Part shown: piece after piece, positions 1 to 6,259 of the stretch
Layout: each line of letters begins with the position of its first letter
Numbering within the stretch: position 1 is the stretch's first letter
NCBI GenBank assembly: GCA_030430975.1
Contig: JAUIKB010000202.1
Coordinates: 1 to 8,430, forward strand
DNA from: Polyangia bacterium
GTDB lineage: Bacteria > Myxococcota_A > Polyangia > Polyangiales > Polyangiaceae
DNA length: 8,430 nt
Reading direction: 5' to 3'
The notes under the pieces: generated by a model
What the model saw: only the letters and a program-made list of their open reading frames with translations
Databases searched by the model: none
What the model was told of the DNA's origin: nothing
Program-made: the position numbers and the translations under genes

Positions 1-1
1 C

Positions 2-79
2 GACCCCGACCCGGGTCCCGACCCCGTTCCCGACCCCGCTCCCGGTCCCGACCCCGACCCCGACCCGGTCCCCGATCCG
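2..79 (+). repeat. In-frame hexanucleotide repeat coding (X-Pro)13
   Basis: Thirteen consecutive hexamers of the type GACCCC, with variants GGTCCC, GTTCCC, GCTCCC and GATCCG, encode alternating Asp/Gly/Val/Ala and Pro. The unit is six bases, so gain or loss of whole copies keeps the reading frame and only changes linker length. The array begins at or before the window edge, so its full size is unknown. Such proline-alternating linkers are common between domains of secreted or multidomain proteins in high-GC bacteria. Confidence 0.85.
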
Positions 80-679
80 GCCCGTTTACGCACCGCCCGC
101 TTTCGCCGTAGCATCGCGGAGATGCTTGAGGATACAGCCGAGGTGAAGGGGTACGTGCTGCTGTCCTACGCGACTCCGCTGCAGAAACACGAGCCTGGGC
201 TCTGGAGCCAGGTGCTCAGTCGCTTGGACGACGAGGCGCGGGGGTTCTTTACCGAGCCCATTTTCGCGAGCAACTGGTACCCCCGCCGCCACATGCACCG
301 ATTGTTCGAGGCTTATTCTGAGGTATCCGCGGATCCCGAGTCCGACTTTCGAAAGCTCGGAGCGATGGCGGCCGAACATCAGCTCAACTCTATCTACAAG
401 CTGTTCTTGACGTTTGCGACGCCGGCGGCGGTGTTCAAGCGAGCGACGTCGGTCTGGTCTCGGCAGACCAGCGTAGGGCGTTTTCGCGTCTTGGAAACCG
501 CCGACGATCACCTGGTCGGCGAGCTGATCGATCCGAATCTTCCCGTTGGGGTTCCCGACGTGATCGCGGGATGGTCGGACGCTATCATCGAGACGCTGCG
601 CCGCACGCCGACGCGCACGACGTACGAAAAGTGCGGTCCCACGCGATGGCGCTTCAACGTCGGCTGGGAATCCAACTAG
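2..679 (+). CDS. DUF2378 (TIGR02265)-like protein with Asp-Pro-rich linker, 5'-partial
   Basis: The frame is open from the left edge, so the true start lies outside; 225 residues are visible. Residues 1-26 are a run of X-Pro dipeptides (mostly Asp-Pro, some Gly-Pro, Val-Pro, Ala-Pro), a stiff extended linker. After a short Arg-rich stretch, residues about 45-215 form a compact alpha/beta domain. Its pattern matches my memory of DUF2378/TIGR02265: VKGYVLLS at the start, FASNWYP in the middle, then LNSIYKLFLTFATP followed by VW and a GRFRV strand. This roughly 180-residue family of unknown function is concentrated in myxobacteria, usually as a stand-alone protein. A linker ahead of it suggests the C-terminal module of a longer protein whose N-terminal domain is not seen. 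ATG at 122 could be an internal start, but the upstream frame has no stop and coding-like composition. The gene converges on the oxidoreductase gene with four bases between stops. Family assignment is from pattern memory; function unknown. Confidence 0.72.
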   Translation, partial: DPDPGPDPVPDPAPGPDPDPDPVPDPARLRTARFRRSIAEMLEDTAEVKGYVLLSYATPLQKHEPGLWSQVLSRLDDEARGFFTEPIFASNWYPRRHMHRLFEAYSEVSADPESDFRKLGAMAAEHQLNSIYKLFLTFATPAAVFKRATSVWSRQTSVGRFRVLETADDHLVGELIDPNLPVGVPDVIAGWSDAIIETLRRTPTRTTYEKCGPTRWRFNVGWESN

Positions 680-683
680 CCTG

Positions 684-2297
684 CTAGGCGACGACTGCGG
701 CGACACCCTCGTCGTGGCGGAGCAGATCGGCGGCGACGCGGCCTGTGCGCACCGCTGCCTCCATGCTGGCGGTGGGTTGGGTGCTTTGCATCCAGTCACC
801 GGCGAGCACTAGGTTTTGATACGGGCGGTTAGTCTGCGTCGGTCGGTACTTCCAGTGTCCCGGTTCCATCAGCAGGTAGCGCATGTGATGGGCGGTGTTG
901 CGGCGCAGTTCCCACAGATGTCCGTTCGTTTGGTTCATCACGTCATCCACGTCGACCTGGTTGGCCAACACAAACGGCAGCTGCCGAAAGTCTTCGATCA
1001 GGCTCCGAACGAGCTGGGGATCGGTCAGCTCACCGTGCAATCCCTCTTGCCCCTCGAACTCGACGACCGAACCCCAGGTGCCCTGACGCAGCTCGCGTAC
1101 GCGATGTTTGTAGTCGATCAGCGTGGCCGCCGGCTGCGGCGTGCCCATCACGACCGTGTCGAAGTCGGCCGGCATGACGGCGCTGGGGAACCAGACGCGC
1201 ATCGACAGCGACGCCACGCTGCGCAGCCCCCAGATCTTGCGTAGTTCGGGCTCGTCGAGCACCGCGGCTTCGAAGTTACTCGCGGTGCGTAGCAGCGCTC
1301 GAAAGCTGTCCACGGGCAGCGTCGACACGACGTAGTCGAAGTCGGTGCCGAGGGTGTAGTTCGTCACCGGTGCGCCTGACGGCGTGGCGGGATCGCCGAC
1401 CGGATAAGGAGCGTCCGAGAGGGAGTAGGTTCCGCCGATCGGCGACACCGAGACGTGATCGGAGGCGCCGGCGATCGGCGCGGTGTTCGCCATCGACGTC
1501 ACGCCCAGCGCCTTCAGCTCGTGGCTTGTGGGATCGAGCTCAAGCGACGTGACCTTCTGACAGAATTCGACTGTGCCGCCGAGGCTCAGAAACAGGTCGG
1601 CGAGGGGAGCGATCGCCACCTCGCTGAGCGGTCCGTTGAAGTAGTGAACCAGGCTGTTGTCCGGGCTCATCAGTTTCCGGAAGCCGGCGAGTCCGACGTA
1701 CGCCGAGCCTGCTGCGGGGTAGTTGAACGCCAAATCCAGCACATACCGAAACCAGCTCTTCTTGGTGAGCTCGATATCCAGCCCCGTCGAGACGCAATAA
1801 GACGTGAACGAGTACTCATCGATGTCGGGCGAAACCTCGCCCGTCAACAGCTCGGCGCCGATAGTTGCCATCCACTTGGCGGCCGCGAACTTCTCGGACA
1901 GCGACATGCCGTCGTACCCAACGAAACCACTGTTAAACAGTGCTCCCACGTCGAGCGGCCCGGCCGGTATGTCGAGCTCGTTAACGGCTCGCGCGTCGGC
2001 TTCGTACATCCGGTGCACACCTTCGTTGGACGTGAACCACTGCGGATCGTCGATCGAGCGTCCGGCTCGCTTCAGGAGCGTCTGAAGCGCGGTGTAGTAG
2101 CCGAACACTGCGTGGAAGCCGATGTCCATGAACCGCCCGTCGGCGAGCCGATAGCTCGCGGCTTTGCCGCCGAGGCGATGTTCCATGCATAGCAGCTTGA
2201 CCTCGAACCTGTCGGAACCCTGTTCTTGCAGCAGATGAATGCCTGCTGACAGCGCAGCCAGTCCGCCGCCGAGTATTAGGACTTTCTTTTTCGCCAT
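684..2297 (-). CDS. FAD-dependent oxidoreductase of the phytoene/zeta-carotene desaturase (amine oxidase) family
   Basis: 537 residues. An N-terminal Rossmann dinucleotide-binding motif follows a Lys-rich start: KKKVLILGGGLAALSAG (residues 3-19), then the second FAD contact with RLGGKAAS. GFHAVFGYY resembles the GxHxFFG motif of plant/cyanobacterial-type CrtP/CrtQ desaturases. The C-terminal FAD segment LVLAGDW...ASMEAAVRTGRVAADLL (about 496-526) matches the AGD-W...S-MEGAV-SG pattern of this superfamily. No signal peptide or transmembrane helix is evident. The ATG at 2297 is chosen because it sits directly before the Rossmann strand, has an upstream GAGAG-type ribosome site, and leaves a 10-base gap after the upstream gene; the longer start at 2354 would overlap that gene and adds unrelated residues. 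The likely reaction is FAD-linked dehydrogenation or isomerisation of a polyene or isoprenoid, inferred from family and from the CrtC-like neighbour; the substrate cannot be read from sequence. Confidence 0.85.
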   Translation of the reverse strand: MAKKKVLILGGGLAALSAGIHLLQEQGSDRFEVKLLCMEHRLGGKAASYRLADGRFMDIGFHAVFGYYTALQTLLKRAGRSIDDPQWFTSNEGVHRMYEADARAVNELDIPAGPLDVGALFNSGFVGYDGMSLSEKFAAAKWMATIGAELLTGEVSPDIDEYSFTSYCVSTGLDIELTKKSWFRYVLDLAFNYPAAGSAYVGLAGFRKLMSPDNSLVHYFNGPLSEVAIAPLADLFLSLGGTVEFCQKVTSLELDPTSHELKALGVTSMANTAPIAGASDHVSVSPIGGTYSLSDAPYPVGDPATPSGAPVTNYTLGTDFDYVVSTLPVDSFRALLRTASNFEAAVLDEPELRKIWGLRSVASLSMRVWFPSAVMPADFDTVVMGTPQPAATLIDYKHRVRELRQGTWGSVVEFEGQEGLHGELTDPQLVRSLIEDFRQLPFVLANQVDVDDVMNQTNGHLWELRRNTAHHMRYLLMEPGHWKYRPTQTNRPYQNLVLAGDWMQSTQPTASMEAAVRTGRVAADLLRHDEGVAAVVA

Positions 2298-2307
2298 CGG
2301 ATATCTC

Positions 2308-3711
2308 TCACGTGAGCTGTAAGCTGAGCGTGTCTTCGCCGCTGATCGTCCCATCCGCCGAACGCGCTACCACCCGCGCGATCAGCGCTTCGTTTTTGGG
2401 CAGGCTAGGATCGTCCAGCACCATCACCGGAACATCCAGTGCGGGCTCGTCCACGAGTACGGTGCCGTCGGGTTTCTCGAGCTGGAAACGAAAGTGTAGC
2501 TGCACCTGCTCGTCGGGATTTTCGATCCGCCACTCGAGCACCGTGAGGTCGGGCTGCTGCCGCACGACCTGAACCGAAAACTCCGGTTCTTCATAGCGCT
2601 TGACGAGTTCCGCGAACGCAAGCCCCGTTGCCGGGCTACCAGCGAAGGTGCCCTCGACCCGGCACGTCCCTTCCCAGAACTCCCCGAGCCAGTTAGCCCA
2701 CCCCGAGCAGGCTCGACTGATCGTTCCCAGCAGCGTCGGCGGCGGATCGTCGACGAGCGGCGTCAGCTGATCGGGAAAGCGCGGCTTGATGACCAGGCTG
2801 GTGTCCCACTCCGGAGCGTCGAACGTCCACTCCGCGGAATACGTCGCATGCTGTCTCGGCGAACACCAAAATTTGGTCCGCTTCCAGCGATGCGCGCCGA
2901 TCAGCTTGTCGAACGTGCCGTCGGATCGGATCAGCCCGGCGCCGCCGTACGCTGCCAGGCTCGGTGTCTCCCCGGTGTTCTCCCACACCGTGGTGAGGAG
3001 AATCTCATCTGACGAGTCGAGCTGAATACTCATCCACTCGTAGGATTCGAGTCGGCCGTTGCGGATGGGCGTTACATAGAAGGGCCCCCATTGATGGTCG
3101 TACCAAGCGATTCCTTCTACCGTGACGGACTCGGTCGAGCCGCCTTTGTGTTTGAGTTCCAGCGTGCCCGTCGCTTTCATGCGCGTCAGCGAGTAGTAGT
3201 AGAACGCACCTTTTTTCCCGAACGGAAGGTAGCCACGACCGCCGGCCTCGTACGGTCGCTTCTGATTCTCGAACTCCATTCGCACGCTGAACTTGCCGGC
3301 GTCGTCGGTGGCATCGAGCTCGGAGGCGAACGGCACGCTAGCGCCGGCGCTAGTCTTGGTGCGCCACCGGTCGGTGCCGCCGCCGTGCTTGAATGTCAGA
3401 TCGAGCAGCTCGGTGGACGGGCGAAGCAGCCCCCATGCGCTGCCGGTCCAGACGCCGTCGAGCGCGTCGTCTTTGTCGAACGCGCGCACGACCAAAAATC
3501 TCAGCCCCTGAGTGAAATACGCCGCGAACACGCTAAACGTCCGGTCACCCCCCACTTCCTTGACGTGGGCGTTAACATACACCCACTCCATGTTGCTCAT
3601 CGCGGGGTTGGCGATGCCGCCGGGCAGCATCTGGTGCCAGCCCTCGTCGCGCGGAAACGCCACTGCTGAGCCGGTTCGGTGATACGGCCACACTTCCCAA
3701 GGATTCGGCAT
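2308..3711 (-). CDS. CrtC/AttH-like lipocalin-fold protein (carotenoid 1,2-hydratase family) with C-terminal extension
   Basis: 467 residues with no signal peptide. Family hallmarks are clear: FPRDEGWH (19-26), the signature GIAWYDHQWG (200-209), and a distal FWEGTCRVEGTFAGSPATG block (345-363) typical of the second lipocalin-like half. Known members include bacterial carotenoid 1,2-hydratase CrtC, AttH-type proteins, fungal kievitone hydratase, and structurally related pericyclase/Diels-Alderase enzymes, so the fold supports hydration or cyclisation of a hydrophobic polyene. Residues about 375-467 continue past the usual end as a beta-rich, probably Ig-like segment (EFSVQVVRQQPDLTVLEW onward). 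The start at 3711 gives an early family-like N-terminus (PNPWEVWPYHRTG). The gene is first of a two-gene operon with the desaturase-like gene and is divergent from the sulfurtransferase gene. True hydroxyneurosporene hydratase activity is only one possibility; no other crt genes are visible. Confidence 0.82.
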   Translation of the reverse strand: MPNPWEVWPYHRTGSAVAFPRDEGWHQMLPGGIANPAMSNMEWVYVNAHVKEVGGDRTFSVFAAYFTQGLRFLVVRAFDKDDALDGVWTGSAWGLLRPSTELLDLTFKHGGGTDRWRTKTSAGASVPFASELDATDDAGKFSVRMEFENQKRPYEAGGRGYLPFGKKGAFYYYSLTRMKATGTLELKHKGGSTESVTVEGIAWYDHQWGPFYVTPIRNGRLESYEWMSIQLDSSDEILLTTVWENTGETPSLAAYGGAGLIRSDGTFDKLIGAHRWKRTKFWCSPRQHATYSAEWTFDAPEWDTSLVIKPRFPDQLTPLVDDPPPTLLGTISRACSGWANWLGEFWEGTCRVEGTFAGSPATGLAFAELVKRYEEPEFSVQVVRQQPDLTVLEWRIENPDEQVQLHFRFQLEKPDGTVLVDEPALDVPVMVLDDPSLPKNEALIARVVARSADGTISGEDTLSLQLT

Positions 3712-3741
3712 GCGGGTAGCCTACCTGAAACGGACCCTTCG
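3712..3741. promoter_or_regulatory. 30-base divergent spacer with back-to-back -10-like boxes
   Basis: Only 30 bases separate the two divergent start codons. The stretch TAGCCTA reads as a TANNNT-type -10 hexamer on both strands: TAGCCT at 3717-3722 (+) and TAGGCT at 3723-3718 (-). For the plus strand, TTCCCA at 3694-3699 lies 17 bases upstream, an acceptable -35, and falls inside the CrtC-like coding region. For the minus strand no good -35 is visible, and the box ends only six bases before the ATG, which would give a leaderless or nearly leaderless mRNA. Neither gene has a strong Shine-Dalgarno. This is pattern-based and tentative. Confidence 0.35.
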
Positions 3742-4587
3742 ATGGCTGATACGCTTATCCACGCAGCAGAACTTCACGCTCAGCTTGAAGACTGCGTCGT
3801 CATCGACTGCCGCTTTGAGCTGGGCGACGATCGAGCCGGTCGGGCGGCCTATGAAACAGCGCACATTCCCAGCGCGCGCTATGCGTCGTTGAACGCTGAC
3901 CTCTCCGGCGTCGTCGTGACGGGCCAAACCGGTCGCCACCCGCTGCCAGTTCCGAAAGCCTTCGCACAGACGCTCGGCCGTTTGGGCGTCGAGCCGGGGC
4001 GACGCGTCGTGGCCTACGACGCCGACGCCGGAGCGTTCGCGGCTCGGCTATGGTGGATGCTCGGTTGGGTGGGACACGAGGCGCGTGCCGTGTTGGACGG
4101 TGGCCTGGCCGCGTACCAAGCCGCAGGCTACGCGCTGTCGTCGGACCCTGAGCCTGACGCCGGTGTTGGACCGTACCCGGTGCGCCTTCAGGCCGACTGG
4201 GTCGTCGACGCGGACGGCGCGGCGCTGGCCGGAGCTGAACCTGAGCGGCGCCTGTTCGACGCGCGGGATCCTGAGCGGTATCGCGGCGAGCACGAGCCGA
4301 TCGATCCGGTGGCCGGACACTTGCCGGGCGCTGGCAACCTGCCGTGGAAGGAAAACCTGGTCGAAGGTCGGTTTCGAAGTGCCCAGGAGCTGCGACGCCG
4401 GTTCGACGTTGCGCTGGGTCACGTCGCGCCTCAGGACTCGGTCGTGTATTGCGGTTCCGGCGTGACAGCGTGTCACAACCTGCTCGCCGCCGAGCATGCG
4501 GGGCTATCAGGGATGCGGCTGTATGCCGGTTCGTTCAGCGACTGGGTGACCGATCCAAGTCGCGCCGTCGAGCGCTCCTCAACATGA
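3742..4587 (+). CDS. sseA: 3-mercaptopyruvate sulfurtransferase (two-domain rhodanese)
   Basis: Predicted to move sulfur from 3-mercaptopyruvate to an acceptor such as cyanide, thiols or thioredoxin, in the cytoplasm. There are two tandem rhodanese domains: an inactive N-terminal one (about 5-135, including VVIDCRFELGD, YETAHIPSARY and VLDGGLAAYQ) and a catalytic C-terminal one (about 155-275, with LFDARDPERYRGEHEPIDPVAGHLPGA). The active loop is YCGSGVTAC with the persulfide-forming Cys at residue 237. CGSGVT is typical of mercaptopyruvate sulfurtransferases, whereas thiosulfate enzymes have CRKGVT. With the ATG at 3742 the protein is 281 residues, the length I recall for E. coli SseA; the alternative start at 3679 adds residues lying inside the divergent gene. 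The stop overlaps the next start (ATGA), implying co-translation with the unknown downstream gene. Symbol assigned by family, not by tested function. Confidence 0.9.
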   Translation: MADTLIHAAELHAQLEDCVVIDCRFELGDDRAGRAAYETAHIPSARYASLNADLSGVVVTGQTGRHPLPVPKAFAQTLGRLGVEPGRRVVAYDADAGAFAARLWWMLGWVGHEARAVLDGGLAAYQAAGYALSSDPEPDAGVGPYPVRLQADWVVDADGAALAGAEPERRLFDARDPERYRGEHEPIDPVAGHLPGAGNLPWKENLVEGRFRSAQELRRRFDVALGHVAPQDSVVYCGSGVTACHNLLAAEHAGLSGMRLYAGSFSDWVTDPSRAVERSST

Positions 4588-5684
4588 CGCTGTTCGAGGA
4601 CGAGCTGCGGAGTCTGCGGGCCGATCCCAGCACCTGGGACAAGCTGGCCGTCTATTTTTGCCATACAGAAGAGCGCGGCACCTACGACAACCACGCCCAG
4701 TTTCGCTATCGAGCGCTGCTGGCACTCCAGCATGATCGACGCGACTCGGACCTGGCGCTCGTGCGACATGCGTTCCGGCAAGAGGTACAAGCGGCCGAGA
4801 ACGATAGCTTTCAAGGCTACGACGACGCCTACACGTTGGCGGCGTTTCTCCTTGCCCGGTTTCGCAAACCCCAGGACATCGTCTTGTTCGCGCGCGCCAA
4901 GCTCGCCAACTTCGACACCGGCTGCGGTTTTCCGCTCGAGTTCCTGTACTACGTTGGAGGTGAGGACTTCGAGGCGATCCTGAAGGCTCGCGCGCCCGAG
5001 CTGTGGGACGCTCTGGCGTCGCGATTCGAACTCGCCTTCGACGCGGCCGCGGTCGATGACTTCTGGCAGCGCCTCGGCCGCGACTTTCCGGAATCGGAAG
5101 AAGACGAGACGACGCTCTCGCTCTACGAACGAGCCATGGCGTTCGGCGACGAGACGGAGGCGCGCCGACAGCTCGAGCGCTGGGCGTCGAGCCAGTCGGA
5201 GTCCGAACACAAGCGCTCGGTGCTGCAGCACGAGTACGCCCGGCTCGGCGACCCGGGTCGCGCCGCCGACGTAGCAACGCAGGCGCTCGCCCATTGCACC
5301 ACCGATTGGGACCGTGCCGCCGCGCTTCGTTCGGTGATCGCGCTCAATCGCGCCGCCGAGCGCTACGCCCTGGCGTCCGCCGCCGCGCGTCAGCTCGATG
5401 CCACGTTCTGCAACTTCGATGACTGGATCGGCGTCGGGCTCGGTCGGATGGCGATCCACGAAACGTTCGAGTTGGCGGCGGCGCATCCCGATCCGAGCGA
5501 GGCTCGCGCCATCTTCGCACTCGCCGACGGCTGGTACGCGCGAAGCAACGATCTGGCGCTCGTCGGACTCGAAGCGGCCGTCCGCGCCGCCCAGCATTGC
5601 GAGCTCAGCGACGCCACCGAGCGCTACGAAAAGCTCGCGACCGCCGAACGCACCCGCATCGAGATCGAACTTCGGGACAAGTGA
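4584..5684 (+). CDS. Hypothetical protein, probably all-helical (TPR-like) solenoid
   Basis: 366 residues, not recognised. The start at 4584 is fixed by an ATGA overlap with the sulfurtransferase stop; the longer frame back to 4344 lies within that gene in another frame and is not credible. The sequence is rich in Ala, Glu, Arg and Leu, with alternating amphipathic helices and repeating patterns such as SLYERAMAFGDETEARRQLERWA, EYARLGDPGRAADVATQALAH and RAAERYALASAAARQL, resembling TPR/Sel1-type helix pairs in the C-terminal half. The N-terminal half (ERGTYDNHAQFRYRALLAL; PLEFLYYVGGEDFEAIL) is helical without an obvious motif. No signal peptide, membrane segment, catalytic motif or cofactor site is visible. 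Overlap with the sulfurtransferase gene suggests stoichiometric expression, perhaps a scaffold or sulfur-acceptor partner, but that is only contextual inference. Codon use matches its neighbours. Confidence 0.8.
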   Translation: MTLFEDELRSLRADPSTWDKLAVYFCHTEERGTYDNHAQFRYRALLALQHDRRDSDLALVRHAFRQEVQAAENDSFQGYDDAYTLAAFLLARFRKPQDIVLFARAKLANFDTGCGFPLEFLYYVGGEDFEAILKARAPELWDALASRFELAFDAAAVDDFWQRLGRDFPESEEDETTLSLYERAMAFGDETEARRQLERWASSQSESEHKRSVLQHEYARLGDPGRAADVATQALAHCTTDWDRAAALRSVIALNRAAERYALASAAARQLDATFCNFDDWIGVGLGRMAIHETFELAAAHPDPSEARAIFALADGWYARSNDLALVGLEAAVRAAQHCELSDATERYEKLATAERTRIEIELRDK

Positions 5685-5831
5685 ATTAATGCACAGCACG
5701 TGCGCGCGCAGCCACGTGCCGCTGAACCCGCGGCCGCCCGCGCGGTTCCGTCACGGCAGAATTCGTGCCCGGCGGTGGGCCCCCTGGTCTGCCTCCGCCC
5801 GCGCCACGCTTGCGTGATAGCGTGGCGCGTC
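5685..5831 (+). promoter_or_regulatory. Intergenic region with promoter candidate upstream of the cupin gene
   Basis: This 147-base spacer has no convincing gene. It contains two CACGTG palindromes (5697-5702 and 5713-5718, 16 bases apart) and a GC-rich imperfect dyad near 5725-5750 that could end the upstream operon but lacks a T tract. Next to the cupin start is an extended -10-like element, TG-A-TAGCGT (5815-5823). Its hexamer ends eight bases before the ATG, so transcription would begin at or next to the start codon. There is no Shine-Dalgarno before that ATG, which fits a leaderless mRNA. Confidence 0.4.
5800..5829. repeat. Perfect 10-bp inverted repeat overlapping the cupin promoter/start region
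   Basis: The arms CGCGCCACGC (5800-5809) and GCGTGGCGCG (5820-5829) are exact reverse complements with a 10-base spacer. The right arm ends two bases before the cupin ATG and covers most of the -10-like hexamer TAGCGT. As DNA it could be the operator of a dimeric repressor that also blocks the promoter. If transcribed from further upstream it would form a stable hairpin beside the start codon. A terminator is unlikely because no T run follows. Confidence 0.6.
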
Positions 5832-6203
5832 ATGACAACTGCCCCAAAGCCGATCAACTTCGCGGAAAAAATGGCAACGTTCGACGCCCTGTGGTCGCCG
5901 CGCGTGATCGCGGAAATGAACGACTACCAGTTTAAGATCGCGAAGGTCGAAGGCGAATTCGTCTGGCATCAGCACGCCGACACGGATGAGGTCTTCATCG
6001 TTCTCGACGGCGAGCTGACGATTCACTTCCGCGAATCGACGGTCCAGCTGCGCGCCGGCGAGATGTACGTCGTTCCGCGCGGCGTCGAACACAAGCCGGC
6101 CGCCGAGCGACTCTGTCAGATCCTGCTCGTGGAGCCGCGCGGCGTCGTCAACACCGGCGACGCCGGCGGCGAGCTGACCGCTGATCGCGACGTCTGGGCA
6201 TAG
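5832..6203 (+). CDS. Small single-domain cupin protein
   Basis: 123 residues forming one double-stranded beta-helix. Cupin motif 1 is complete: G41, H46-Q-H48, E53 and G60 (in EFVWHQHADTDEVFIVLDG), giving the two His and one Glu metal ligands. Motif 2, GEMYVVPRGVEH (76-87), supplies P82, G84 and the fourth ligand H87. The N-terminus (INFAEKMATFDALWSPRVIAEMN) and the tail (LVEPRGVVNTGD) match a widespread stand-alone cupin_2 family annotated only as a mannose-6-phosphate-isomerase-like cupin. A bound divalent metal is expected; the substrate is unknown. ATG at 5832 is chosen because family similarity starts there; the in-frame extension to 5700 is Arg/Pro/Ala-rich, unlike protein, and covers the spacer dyads. 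It is probably transcribed on its own from the adjacent promoter candidate. Confidence 0.88.
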   Translation: MTTAPKPINFAEKMATFDALWSPRVIAEMNDYQFKIAKVEGEFVWHQHADTDEVFIVLDGELTIHFRESTVQLRAGEMYVVPRGVEHKPAAERLCQILLVEPRGVVNTGDAGGELTADRDVWA

Positions 6204-6215
6204 CCGCACGAACCT

Positions 6216-6259
6216 TTGGCCGACGCCGCGGCGAGTGGGATATGCTCATAGTGGCGCCC
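6216..6259 (+). promoter_or_regulatory. Promoter candidate for the diguanylate cyclase gene
   Basis: TATGCT at 6241-6246 fits a -10 hexamer, with TTGGCC at 6216-6221 as a weak -35 at a long 19-base spacing. Transcription would start near 6253, leaving only a few leader bases before the ATG at 6260. The alternative ATG at 6242 lies inside the -10-like box, which supports the downstream start. Judged by eye only. Confidence 0.3.

Noticed and set aside
1..79. The left-edge repeats as a CRISPR or non-coding satellite
   Set aside because: The six-base unit has no spacers and stays in frame with the downstream domain, so it is best read as a coded X-Pro linker.
86..799. 237-codon minus-strand open frame opposite the DUF2378-like gene
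   Set aside because: Arg/Pro-rich translation without motifs, overlapping both the DUF2378-like gene and the end of the oxidoreductase gene.
1455..2192. 245-codon plus-strand open frame opposite the oxidoreductase gene
   Set aside because: The minus strand carries unmistakable FAD-binding motifs over this interval; the plus frame is a high-GC shadow.
684..2297. Hydroxysqualene dehydroxylase (HpnE) as a specific name for the flavoenzyme
   Set aside because: HpnE belongs to the same superfamily, but no hpnC/hpnD or squalene-hopene cyclase genes are nearby and the visible motifs do not separate it from CrtP/CrtQ-like enzymes.
3091..3669. 192-codon plus-strand open frame opposite the CrtC-like gene
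   Set aside because: The opposing frame contains the GIAWYDHQWG and FPRDEGWH family motifs; this one has none.
3679..3741. Longer N-terminus for the sulfurtransferase starting at 3679
   Set aside because: It would overlap the start of the divergent CrtC-like gene, and the ATG at 3742 gives the usual 281-residue family length.
4473..5699. 408-codon open frame on the minus strand opposite the helical protein gene
   Set aside because: It is the antisense shadow of 4584-5684, with arginine/glycine/valine-rich low-complexity translation and no family motif; the plus-strand gene has a coupled start and sensible codon use.
5700..5831. N-terminal extension of the cupin protein
   Set aside because: The extension is Arg/Pro/Ala-rich, unlike the family, and lies over palindromes and a promoter candidate.
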